From NCBI GenBank assembly GCA_945885485.1, contig CAMCYT010000195.1, positions 1-5,247 on the forward strand: a stretch of 5,247 nt of DNA. The letters are read 5' to 3'. Shown here piece after piece: positions 1 to 5,218 of the stretch; the first letter of the stretch is position 1; every line of letters begins with the position of its first letter. Origin of the DNA: Prosthecobacter debontii (GTDB taxonomy: Bacteria > Verrucomicrobiota > Verrucomicrobiia > Verrucomicrobiales > Akkermansiaceae). Position numbers and translations under genes: made by a program. The notes beneath the pieces are model-generated. The model made no database searches and had not been told where the DNA came from. It worked only from the letters and a program-made list of their open reading frames with translations.

Positions 1-600
1 GTTGTCGGTATAAAAAGTGTCGCCTGCGGCATTGAAGCCGATACCGCCGGGTGAGCGTATACCGGAGCAGGTTGGAATCATCTTTCCATCCGGTGTGATG
101 CGAACCGTCCATCCGCGCCAGTCGGAATGAGCGTTGAATGAACCAGTGAGGCAGAGCGTGACCCAGACATCGCCGTTTTTATCGGGAGATGTCCCGAAGG
201 CGTATTCGTGGTAATCGCCATTGATGCCCCAATCGGAATTGATGGTTTCAAAAACATCTGCGGTGCCATCATTATCGGAGTCCTGAATGCGTGAGAATTC
301 GGGGCGTTGGGTTAGAAAGAGCGAGTCTTTCTGATAATACATGCCGAGGGGTTCATGGAGCCCGTGTGCGAATTTTTTCCAAGTGACTTTGGAGAGATCA
401 TCGCCGTAAGCGCCGGTGCAGATCCAGACATCGCCGCGGCGAGTGGCGACCGCGACCTGATCATTTGGCATGAGAGCGATGGATGAAAGCTCCATGATTT
501 CGCCTTTTGGAAGGGGGACTTCTTCACGGAGATAAAAGTCGGATTGAATTTGGGAGAAAGCCGTAGTGACGGTGGCTGTTAGGAGAATAAGAAAGCGCAT
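1..600 (-). CDS. Secreted PQQ-dependent dehydrogenase-like beta-propeller protein, N-terminal 200 residues (3' end outside window)
   Basis: The frame is open from the ATG at 600-598 to the window edge with no stop, so the gene is partial. Residues 1-16 (MRFLILLTATVTTAFS) form a short Sec signal peptide with cleavage expected before QIQSD, giving a periplasmic or exported protein. The mature part shows beta-propeller strand patterns such as VAVATRRGDVWI (49-60), DKNGDVWVTL (140-149) and VRITPDGKM (166-174). Residues 107-118 (DSDNDGTADVFE) match an EF-hand-type calcium loop, with acidic residues at loop positions 1, 3, 5, 9 and 12. This combination fits the PQQ-dependent sugar dehydrogenase-like/DUF7133-type proteins abundant in Planctomycetes and Verrucomicrobia, thought to oxidise sugars or alcohols in the periplasm. 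Substrate and cofactor cannot be read from this fragment. It starts 32 bp after the cytochrome gene and is probably cotranscribed. No good Shine-Dalgarno is visible before the ATG. Any C-terminal haem domain would lie outside the window. Confidence 0.8.
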   Translation of the reverse strand, partial: MRFLILLTATVTTAFSQIQSDFYLREEVPLPKGEIMELSSIALMPNDQVAVATRRGDVWICTGAYGDDLSKVTWKKFAHGLHEPLGMYYQKDSLFLTQRPEFSRIQDSDNDGTADVFETINSDWGINGDYHEYAFGTSPDKNGDVWVTLCLTGSFNAHSDWRGWTVRITPDGKMIPTCSGIRSPGGIGFNAAGDTFYTDN

Positions 601-632
601 AATGATGTTCTTTGAGAGGGTTCAGAGGGGAA

Positions 633-2042
633 TTAATTGAGCGGGTAGGTAAGTGTAACCGATTTGCCTGGGGCGAGAGTGACGGATTCGGCACCAGCGA
701 CTGCGGCATTACCGAGAGGGATTTTTAATTCGGATCCACCAGTGAGTGTGAGAGTGCGCAGCAAAGCTCCTTCTTTTCCGGGTTTCCATGAATCAGTGAG
801 AACTTGGCTTCCGATGGAAACCTTGAAAGTCGGGTTGCCCTCTTTATCTAACGAATAACCTTTGAATCGAGCTTCAGCAGGCAAGAAGCGGGTATTGGTC
901 AATTTGATGACGTTCTCGCCGGATGGTGGCTGATTGCCTTGGCCTCGGTCGATCCAGTGGCGACTTGCATCCATGAAATCTCCGCTCCAGATAAGTTCTG
1001 TGGCGAGGTTATCTGCCGAGTAAACGAGATTAAGGCCGCCAGGGAAGCCGAAGCCAATGCCGCGTGATGAAGTGCCTTGGATAAAGTTCCGATAAATCAC
1101 GGTTTTACCATCTGTTGGTATGAGTAGAATACTTGGTTTGCTATCATTAGAGGCTACTGGTTTTTCACTCAGCCAATTCCACTCTTTGGTACCGGATTTT
1201 CTCCATTTAAAACTCAGGCTTTTAGGACCTGCGTTTTGGAAGAAATCCATGCGGAATGGGATTTTCCCCTTATTCAAAGTGATTTTACCTGTTTTCGCGC
1301 GTGAGCCATCCATAGGCCCAGTGCCGTTCAGTTCACAAACGACGTTTTGGTTGAGTGTAAGACGTGAGCCATCGTCTGAATCGAGGACGAATTCGAATTC
1401 CGCACTTTCAGGAGCTTCGAAGTTTCCTTCCCACACGATGCCAAAATTGGCATCTAATTTTGCAACCGAAGGATTGATCAAACCGTCATGTTCTTCTTCG
1501 ATATTTTCCGCCTGAATTTTATCGAAGTTGGGAATTTGGTTCCACTGGCCTTTGTAGACGCGTGAGGTGAGATCGGAGAGAGCGGTTTTTTGGATGGGGA
1601 TGGGAAAAAGTTTGAGTAGTTCAGGAGCAGTCCAAGGGGTGGTGCGGGATTGGAATTCTGCGCGGGCGACGCGTACGAGATCCACGGGAACTTTTTCTCC
1701 TTTGTTGCCCCATGCGGTGTGGACGTAGTTGAGAATGGCAAGGATTTGCTCATTTGAGAGAGCCGCGCCTTGGGGTGGCATTTCGAGATTGTAGGTCTTG
1801 CCTTTCACATCGATGGGGCCGTGTAAGCCATTTAATACGATGGCGATGGAGCGTTTTGGATTTCCCTCAATCCATGGGCTTCCGGCTAGAGGTGGGAAGG
1901 CCCCGTTATTTGCGCCTTTTCCATCTGGAGCATGGCAAGCTGAGCAATAAAGGGTATAGAGTTGTTCGCCAGTTTGCTCCGCTCCCATAAGAGGATTGGC
2001 TAGAAAGGCAGTTATAAATGGGAGAAATCTGAGCGAGCGCAT
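633..2042 (-). CDS. Secreted mono-haem cytochrome c with a PA14-like domain
   Basis: The 469-residue product starts with a Sec signal peptide (about 1-21, ending PLMGA). A class I cytochrome c domain follows (about 23-112). The haem motif is CSACH (Cys33, Cys36, His37), and Met88 in LEMPPQ is the likely sixth ligand. Residues about 158-285 resemble a PA14 domain: a GQWNQIPNFD entry strand, then EFEFVLDSDDGSRLTLNQ (215-232) and IPFRMDFFQN (261-270). PA14 domains are often carbohydrate-binding. The C-terminal part (about 305-469) contains IYRNFIQG (316-323), a pattern I associate with cytochromes of PVC bacteria, and ends in beta-strand-rich sequence. Role: probably a periplasmic electron acceptor for the dehydrogenase-like protein encoded 32 bp downstream, with the PA14 part perhaps holding it near polysaccharide. 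The family assignment is firm for the cytochrome, good for PA14 and inferred for the partnership. The ATG at 2042 is chosen because it directly precedes the signal peptide; no Shine-Dalgarno is obvious. Confidence 0.9.
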   Translation of the reverse strand: MRSLRFLPFITAFLANPLMGAEQTGEQLYTLYCSACHAPDGKGANNGAFPPLAGSPWIEGNPKRSIAIVLNGLHGPIDVKGKTYNLEMPPQGAALSNEQILAILNYVHTAWGNKGEKVPVDLVRVARAEFQSRTTPWTAPELLKLFPIPIQKTALSDLTSRVYKGQWNQIPNFDKIQAENIEEEHDGLINPSVAKLDANFGIVWEGNFEAPESAEFEFVLDSDDGSRLTLNQNVVCELNGTGPMDGSRAKTGKITLNKGKIPFRMDFFQNAGPKSLSFKWRKSGTKEWNWLSEKPVASNDSKPSILLIPTDGKTVIYRNFIQGTSSRGIGFGFPGGLNLVYSADNLATELIWSGDFMDASRHWIDRGQGNQPPSGENVIKLTNTRFLPAEARFKGYSLDKEGNPTFKVSIGSQVLTDSWKPGKEGALLRTLTLTGGSELKIPLGNAAVAGAESVTLAPGKSVTLTYPLN

Positions 2043-2189
2043 GAGTTTTATAGTAACGAAATTTCGCCTTGGTTTCTTACAAGGATAATGAAATTACCAG
2101 ATATTTAAGAAAATCGGCCAAAAAAATAAATTTCGGTCAATCAAATGCTTTACATGGCGGAACTGTCATACAATAGCAATTACGTCTCG
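2043..2189. promoter_or_regulatory. AT-rich divergent intergenic region between cytochrome and L,D-transpeptidase genes
   Basis: The two genes are transcribed away from each other, so promoters for both should lie here. Visible structure: a perfect 10-bp palindrome CGAAATTTCG at 2057-2066; an inverted repeat CCTTG (2067-2071) / CAAGG (2080-2084) with an 8-nt spacer immediately beside it; and a second AAATTTCG at 2128-2135 that repeats half of the palindrome. No convincing -35/-10 pair was found for the minus-strand gene. The palindromes lie within 45 bp of the cytochrome start codon and could bind a regulator, but such short repeats can arise by chance in AT-rich DNA. Confidence 0.35.
2169..2174 (+). 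promoter_or_regulatory. Possible -10 element for the L,D-transpeptidase gene
   Basis: TACAAT differs from the TATAAT consensus at one position. A good -35-like TTTACA lies at 2149-2154, but the spacer of 14 bp is shorter than the usual 16-18, so the pairing is doubtful. If this box is used, transcription would begin near 2181, which leaves only the ATG at 2190 as a usable start and excludes the in-frame ATGs at 2145 and 2154. Confidence 0.22.
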
Positions 2190-2756
2190 ATGAACTCTAT
2201 TACCAATAATTTTTTAATCGCCGCAGCGGCTCTATGTGTCCTGCTGAGTTCATGTTCATTTGGACCACCACCTGAGCCAGCAAAAGCGGAGCGCATCATG
2301 TATGAATGGAATGACGTAGGTGGGCCGGGTGAAATATCGGTGCAGATCGATCTGAGTGATCAGATCGCCACAGTCAAAAGGGGAGGACGTGAGGTGGGCT
2401 GGAGTTTCGTAGCGACTGGTATCGAGGGTCGTGGGACACGCCCAGGAACGTATCAGATCAGCGAGATGCTGGTGGATAAACATTCCAACAAGTATGGCTG
2501 GATTGAAAATGAGCTAGGAGAAATGGTGAATGATGATGCTACTCCCGGGACTCCTCGTAAATCCGGTGAGCGATACATGCCGGCGCCGATGCCTTATTGG
2601 ATGCGTCTGACACATTACGGAATCGGGATGCACGTGGGAAATATTCCGAGCCCGGGCGATCCAGCATCGCATGGATGCATTCGCATGCCGAAAGATTTTG
2701 TGCCGCTGCTTTATGCGGAAGTGAAATTGGGCACAGCGGTGAAGATTTCATATTAA
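2190..2756 (+). CDS. Lipoprotein L,D-transpeptidase, YkuD family
   Basis: With the start at 2190 the product has 188 residues. It opens with a lipoprotein signal, MNSITNNFLIAAAALCVLLSSC, whose lipobox LSSC makes Cys22 the probable lipidated residue. The in-frame ATG at 2145 would add 15 residues before this signal and is less likely. After a Pro-rich linker (GPPPEP), the YkuD domain runs from about residue 40 to the end: EISVQIDLSDQIATVKRGG, then the RGTRPGTYQI segment. The catalytic site is MHVG (His148) followed by SHGCIRM, with Cys163 as nucleophile and Arg165. This is the standard H...(S/T)HGCxR signature. Such enzymes form 3-3 peptidoglycan cross-links or attach proteins to peptidoglycan; here the enzyme would act from a membrane anchor in the periplasm. 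Which of these reactions applies cannot be told. The gene is divergent from the cytochrome operon and probably monocistronic, given the hairpin at 2814-2836. Confidence 0.9.
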   Translation: MNSITNNFLIAAAALCVLLSSCSFGPPPEPAKAERIMYEWNDVGGPGEISVQIDLSDQIATVKRGGREVGWSFVATGIEGRGTRPGTYQISEMLVDKHSNKYGWIENELGEMVNDDATPGTPRKSGERYMPAPMPYWMRLTHYGIGMHVGNIPSPGDPASHGCIRMPKDFVPLLYAEVKLGTAVKISY

Positions 2757-2813
2757 ATCGTGTTATTTGGACTTCCGACGTTTTGGTGGCTATGTGTATG
2801 ATGCTGTATTAGC

Positions 2814-2836
2814 GCCGACTAGTTCTTCGGCTTTTT
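2814..2836 (+). terminator. Weak intrinsic-terminator-like hairpin after the L,D-transpeptidase gene
   Basis: GCCGA (2814-2818) pairs with TCGGC (2827-2831) across an 8-nt loop, and five T residues follow directly (2832-2836). The stem is only 5 bp, so this is a weak candidate. Its position, 57 bp after the transpeptidase stop and before the VanW-type gene, is sensible for separating the two transcripts. Confidence 0.4.
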
Positions 2837-2888
2837 CGAATGATTGAGCCTTCTGTAACACGCCCATGGAATTTTCTTTCTAGGTCAG

Positions 2889-2923
2889 GGTGAATTGGAT
2901 ATATGAAGTCATTCAATGAATGA
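2889..2923 (+). promoter_or_regulatory. Shine-Dalgarno-like GGTGA and 6-codon ORF overlapping the VanW-type gene start
   Basis: GGTGA (2889-2893) is 9 nt before an ATG at 2903, which is ideal spacing, but 22 nt before the VanW-type start at 2916. The ATG at 2903 opens a six-codon ORF (MKSFNE) in another frame and ends at TGA 2921-2923, so it overlaps the main start codon. This arrangement could couple translation of the main gene to the mini-ORF. It may equally be chance, or mean that the true start of the main gene is downstream, for example the ATG at 3000. Confidence 0.25.
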
Positions 2924-4667
2924 CTCTCAGCATAAGGCACACCGTGATCCGACTTTTTTCGATTCGGTGCTGTTTTATGTTAAGACTCGGATTCTGATCA
3001 TGGATCGGATTTGGCGTGAGCGTGGGCAGAAGATGCTAATTCATCCAAAGGGGAAAAGTCTGCGAGAAGAGGCAACGATTGCTGAGGTGAAGGCACCGCT
3101 ATGGACACAGATCAGTGAAGCGGAATTTCCACTAACAGCTGGCAAGGTGCAGAACTTGCGGGTGTCGTGTTTGGCATTGGATGGGATCGAGGTTCCGGCG
3201 GGGGAGGTTTTCAGTTTTTGGAAACAGCTTGGCCGCACTACACGCAAGAAAGGTTTCACGGAGGGACGTGAGTTGCGTTCGGGTTGTTTGATTCCGAGTC
3301 TCGGTGGTGGACTGTGTCAGGTATCGGGGCTTCTGCATGCCGCGGCGATTGATGCGGGATTGGAAGTGGTGGAGAAGCATGAGCACTCGCGGATGTTACC
3401 TGGATCGGATTTGCCACCTGAGCGGGATGCGACGGTGTATTGGAACTATGTGGATTTGCGTTTTAGGGCGCCGTTTGCATGGCGGTTGCAGATGAAACTA
3501 ACTACCACGGATTTGGTGGTTTCGATTCATGCGGTGCATGAGGATGCGGCATCGAAAAAAGTAGCAGCACCTGTTGTAGGTTTGCCGGTGCGCGCGGCGG
3601 CGGATGGTGATTGCCTGACTTGCGGGGTGGTTTCGTGTTTCCGTCATCCTTCGGCGACGAATTCGCATGCTCCGACGTTAGGTCACAGTGCATATTTGTT
3701 AGAGGGATCTTGGCCGGAATTCCAGGAATGGTGTGGCCGTCACGCGCATGCGGGCGATGCATGGTTCACGCCTTTGGATGGGCTTCGTTGGAAAAAGCCG
3801 AATTACAGTTGGAAAGCTCCAGATGGGGTATCGATAAAACATCAAACTTGGATGACTCTGTTGCGTTCTTGGAAACAGCGTAAGTTGCCGGCTCAGGGAG
3901 CGGTGAGGCAGCAATTTTTGTTAGAATCTCAGCGATCGCTTGCGGAAAAAATGGCGCGAGAGATAGATCCGAAAGCTCGGCATTTGGTGGTTTCCCAGAC
4001 TTTGCTGCCGCACTTATGGCGAGCTGGAGTTTTAGGCGGGAGAACCTTTGATGTGTTGGTGAACCGTTGGCCGATGAAGGAACTACAACGGCGGTTGGAT
4101 GAAGCGGCGGCGCGGCATCCGGAATCGGTTACCTTGGCGGATTTTAGGGCGTCCGATGATCTCGTTCATGCGGAAAGCGAGGCTTTGGCGGCTTCGGCTA
4201 GAATCGTCACGCCGCATCGTTCGATTGCTGGGCATTTCGGTTCGAAATCGATTTTGTTAGATTGGAAGTTTCCTGAGGCGAAAGCTCAAGTGAGCCAATC
4301 CAGTAAGAGCAGGAGTTGGTTTTTTCCGGCTTCGGCATTAGGGCGAAAGGGAATTTATGAAATCGCTGAAGCCTTTCGCGATACAGATCGTGAGTTGCTG
4401 ATTTTGGGACGGGCGAAGGAAGGGGTGGGTGATATATTGAAAGGTGTCAAACATCGCACGGGAAGCGTGGAAGATATATCTAATTGCGCGGGCTTGGTAA
4501 TTCCTGCCTGGGTTGAACACGAACCAAGACTTGCGCTAAAAGCGTTGGCGATGGGGCTGCCGGTCATTGCCAGCAAGGCCTGTGGGTTAGCTGCACATCC
4601 GTTGTTGAAGGAAATAGATGAAGGAGATGTTGAGGGATTGAAGCGAGCCTTGGGGGAGATTTGGTAG
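2916..4667 (+). CDS. VanW-type domain fused to a GT4-like glycosyltransferase
   Basis: The 583-residue protein has no signal peptide and no clear membrane helix, so it is probably cytoplasmic. Residues about 70-208 are a VanW-type domain: FPLTAGKVQNLRVS, PAGEVFSFWKQLG (94-106), the hallmark GGGLCQVSGLLHAAA (130-144), VVEKHEHSRMLPGSD and DATVYWNYVDLRFR (171-184). VanW is an accessory protein of some vancomycin-resistance clusters; its biochemical role is unknown. A Cys/His cluster follows (Cys233, Cys236, Cys241, His244). Residues about 255-583 look like a GT-B glycosyltransferase. The N-terminal lobe ends with SEALAASARIVTPHRSIAGHFG (421-442), and the C-terminal lobe contains SWFFPASALGRKGIYEIAEAF and RLALKALAMGLPVIAS (538-553), the GT4-like donor-binding region. 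There the second Glu of the usual E-x7-E motif is Lys542, while Glu534 is present. It probably modifies an envelope glycan, but donor and acceptor are unknown. The 3' end abuts the palindrome at 4661, which contains the TAG stop. The start at 2916 is uncertain; the ATG at 3000 also keeps all domains. Confidence 0.85.
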   Translation: MNDSQHKAHRDPTFFDSVLFYVKTRILIMDRIWRERGQKMLIHPKGKSLREEATIAEVKAPLWTQISEAEFPLTAGKVQNLRVSCLALDGIEVPAGEVFSFWKQLGRTTRKKGFTEGRELRSGCLIPSLGGGLCQVSGLLHAAAIDAGLEVVEKHEHSRMLPGSDLPPERDATVYWNYVDLRFRAPFAWRLQMKLTTTDLVVSIHAVHEDAASKKVAAPVVGLPVRAAADGDCLTCGVVSCFRHPSATNSHAPTLGHSAYLLEGSWPEFQEWCGRHAHAGDAWFTPLDGLRWKKPNYSWKAPDGVSIKHQTWMTLLRSWKQRKLPAQGAVRQQFLLESQRSLAEKMAREIDPKARHLVVSQTLLPHLWRAGVLGGRTFDVLVNRWPMKELQRRLDEAAARHPESVTLADFRASDDLVHAESEALAASARIVTPHRSIAGHFGSKSILLDWKFPEAKAQVSQSSKSRSWFFPASALGRKGIYEIAEAFRDTDRELLILGRAKEGVGDILKGVKHRTGSVEDISNCAGLVIPAWVEHEPRLALKALAMGLPVIASKACGLAAHPLLKEIDEGDVEGLKRALGEIW

Positions 4668-4695
4668 GGTCATTTTGACAAAATCACCCTACCAA
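4661..4695 (+). repeat. Left REP-like palindrome, GTAG plus hairpin
   Basis: A 35-bp imperfect palindrome: arms 4661-4676 and 4680-4695 pair at 15 of 16 positions (the C4671/C4685 pair is the mismatch) around a GAC loop. Inside it, GTAG (4664-4667) lies directly 5' of the core hairpin GGTCATTTT (4668-4676) and AAAATCACC (4680-4688). The 26 bp at 4663-4688 match 5193-5218 at 24 positions in the same orientation. This GTAG-hairpin order is that of REP sequences recognised by RAYT proteins. The outer arms, which carry CTAC on the 3' side, are present only in this copy. Confidence 0.75.
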
Positions 4696-4700
4696 TTTTT
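4661..4700 (+). terminator. Possible intrinsic terminator of the VanW-glycosyltransferase gene
   Basis: The 35-bp palindrome at the gene's 3' end is followed by TTTTT at 4696-4700. A long stem plus a T-run is the layout of a Rho-independent terminator. The stop codon itself (4665-4667) lies inside the left arm, so translating ribosomes could interfere with folding. The repeat may therefore serve as both a REP-like element and a terminator. Confidence 0.45.
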
Positions 4701-4722
4701 GAAAATATTGTTAGAAACAGGA

Positions 4723-5208
4723 ATGAACGATCTCCCCCGTAGAATCTATCTGAAACACGAAATTCCTTCTCTGGTAATCATAGAGAATGAGTATCCGGCA
4801 TTTTTTATCACGATCTGTTGTCAGCGACGTGGCATCAATCAACTCGCTGAAGACAAGGTTTGGATCGAGATGCTTGAAGCGATCAAGAATCGCCAAGAAC
4901 GTGGTATCTGGATTTGCACACTTTTTGTTGCAATGCTAGATCATGTGCATGCCGTCATGCAGTTCCATGGAGAGACTCGCATGGCAATTGCTATTCGAGG
5001 TTGGAAACGGTGGATGACGAAAAAATGTGGGATCGAATGGCAGCGAGGATTTTTCGATCACAGATTGCGATCTCAAACATCCGCCGCAGAGAAGCGAGAA
5101 TACATTCTGAATAATCCTGTCCGTGCAGGACTAGTGGAAAAGTCCAGCGATTGGAAATATGTTTGGGATATGAGCGCGCAGGAGGCAAAATCGGTAGGGT
5201 CATTTTGA
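4723..5208 (+). CDS. REP-associated tyrosine transposase (RAYT), Y1/HUH superfamily
   Basis: The 161-residue product from the ATG at 4723 is of normal RAYT length. Expected motifs appear in order: MNDLPRR at the N terminus; the first strand YPAFFITICCQ (24-34); CTLFVAMLDHVHAVMQF, which holds the metal-binding HUH pair His74 and His76; WQRGFFDHRLR (106-116); and REYILNNPVRAGLV, where Tyr127 is the probable DNA-cleaving nucleophile, then WKYVW. All catalytic residues are present, so the enzyme looks intact. Proteins of this family cut and rejoin single-stranded DNA at REP hairpins. The reading frame extends upstream to a TTG at 4675 inside the left palindrome; I prefer 4723 because RAYTs commonly begin with a short PRR segment. 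AGGA immediately precedes this ATG, too close to be an ideal ribosome site. The TGA stop spans the left arm and loop of the right palindrome, so the last residues (VGSF) are repeat-encoded. Codon use appears less TTG/GCG-biased than in the preceding gene. Confidence 0.9.
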   Translation: MNDLPRRIYLKHEIPSLVIIENEYPAFFITICCQRRGINQLAEDKVWIEMLEAIKNRQERGIWICTLFVAMLDHVHAVMQFHGETRMAIAIRGWKRWMTKKCGIEWQRGFFDHRLRSQTSAAEKREYILNNPVRAGLVEKSSDWKYVWDMSAQEAKSVGSF

Positions 5209-5218
5209 TAAAATGACC
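5193..5218 (+). repeat. Right REP-like palindrome, GTAG plus perfect hairpin
   Basis: GTAG (5194-5197) is directly followed by a perfect 9-bp hairpin: GGTCATTTT (5198-5206) and AAAATGACC (5210-5218) around a GAT loop. It is a direct repeat of 4663-4688 with two differences, one in the loop and one that restores the C:G pair mismatched in the left copy. The RAYT stop codon (5206-5208) lies across the arm and loop. Confidence 0.75.

Larger units (their letters stand above)
4663..5218 (+). mobile_element. RAYT/REP-like unit (REPtron-like), single-gene
   Basis: A transposase gene of the Y1/HUH superfamily is bracketed by two direct 26-bp repeats (4663-4688 and 5193-5218, 24/26 identical), each consisting of GTAG plus a hairpin. 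In Enterobacteria and Pseudomonas, RAYT genes are typically flanked by REPs of this layout and are thought to mobilise them. An alternative reading is a minimal IS200-like element with hairpin ends. No target-site duplication is expected for either class, so the outer boundaries are not firmly defined. Confidence 0.6.

Noticed and set aside
524..709. Minus-strand 61-codon ORF spanning the cytochrome/dehydrogenase junction
   Set aside because: It is out of frame with both genes. The true dehydrogenase start with a signal peptide is at 600.
1120..1515. Plus-strand 131-codon ORF opposite the cytochrome gene
   Set aside because: It is antisense to the PA14-like region of a clear gene and its translation shows no domain.
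2145..2189. Longer start of the L,D-transpeptidase at 2145 or 2154
   Set aside because: The added residues (MLYMAELSYNSNYVS) would put a polar stretch ahead of a complete lipoprotein signal peptide that begins naturally at 2190.
2844..2872. TTGAGC / TGGAAT as a promoter for the VanW-type gene
   Set aside because: The 17-bp spacing is right, but each box matches only 4 of 6 consensus bases, which is expected by chance in a region of this size.
3611..3883. Plus-strand 90-codon ORF overlapping the VanW-glycosyltransferase gene
   Set aside because: It lies wholly within a well-supported gene in another frame and has no recognisable domain.
4675..4722. N-terminal extension of the transposase from a TTG at 4675
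   Set aside because: The start would lie inside the left palindrome and the added 16 residues resemble no RAYT N terminus. The ATG at 4723 precedes the family-like LPRR segment.
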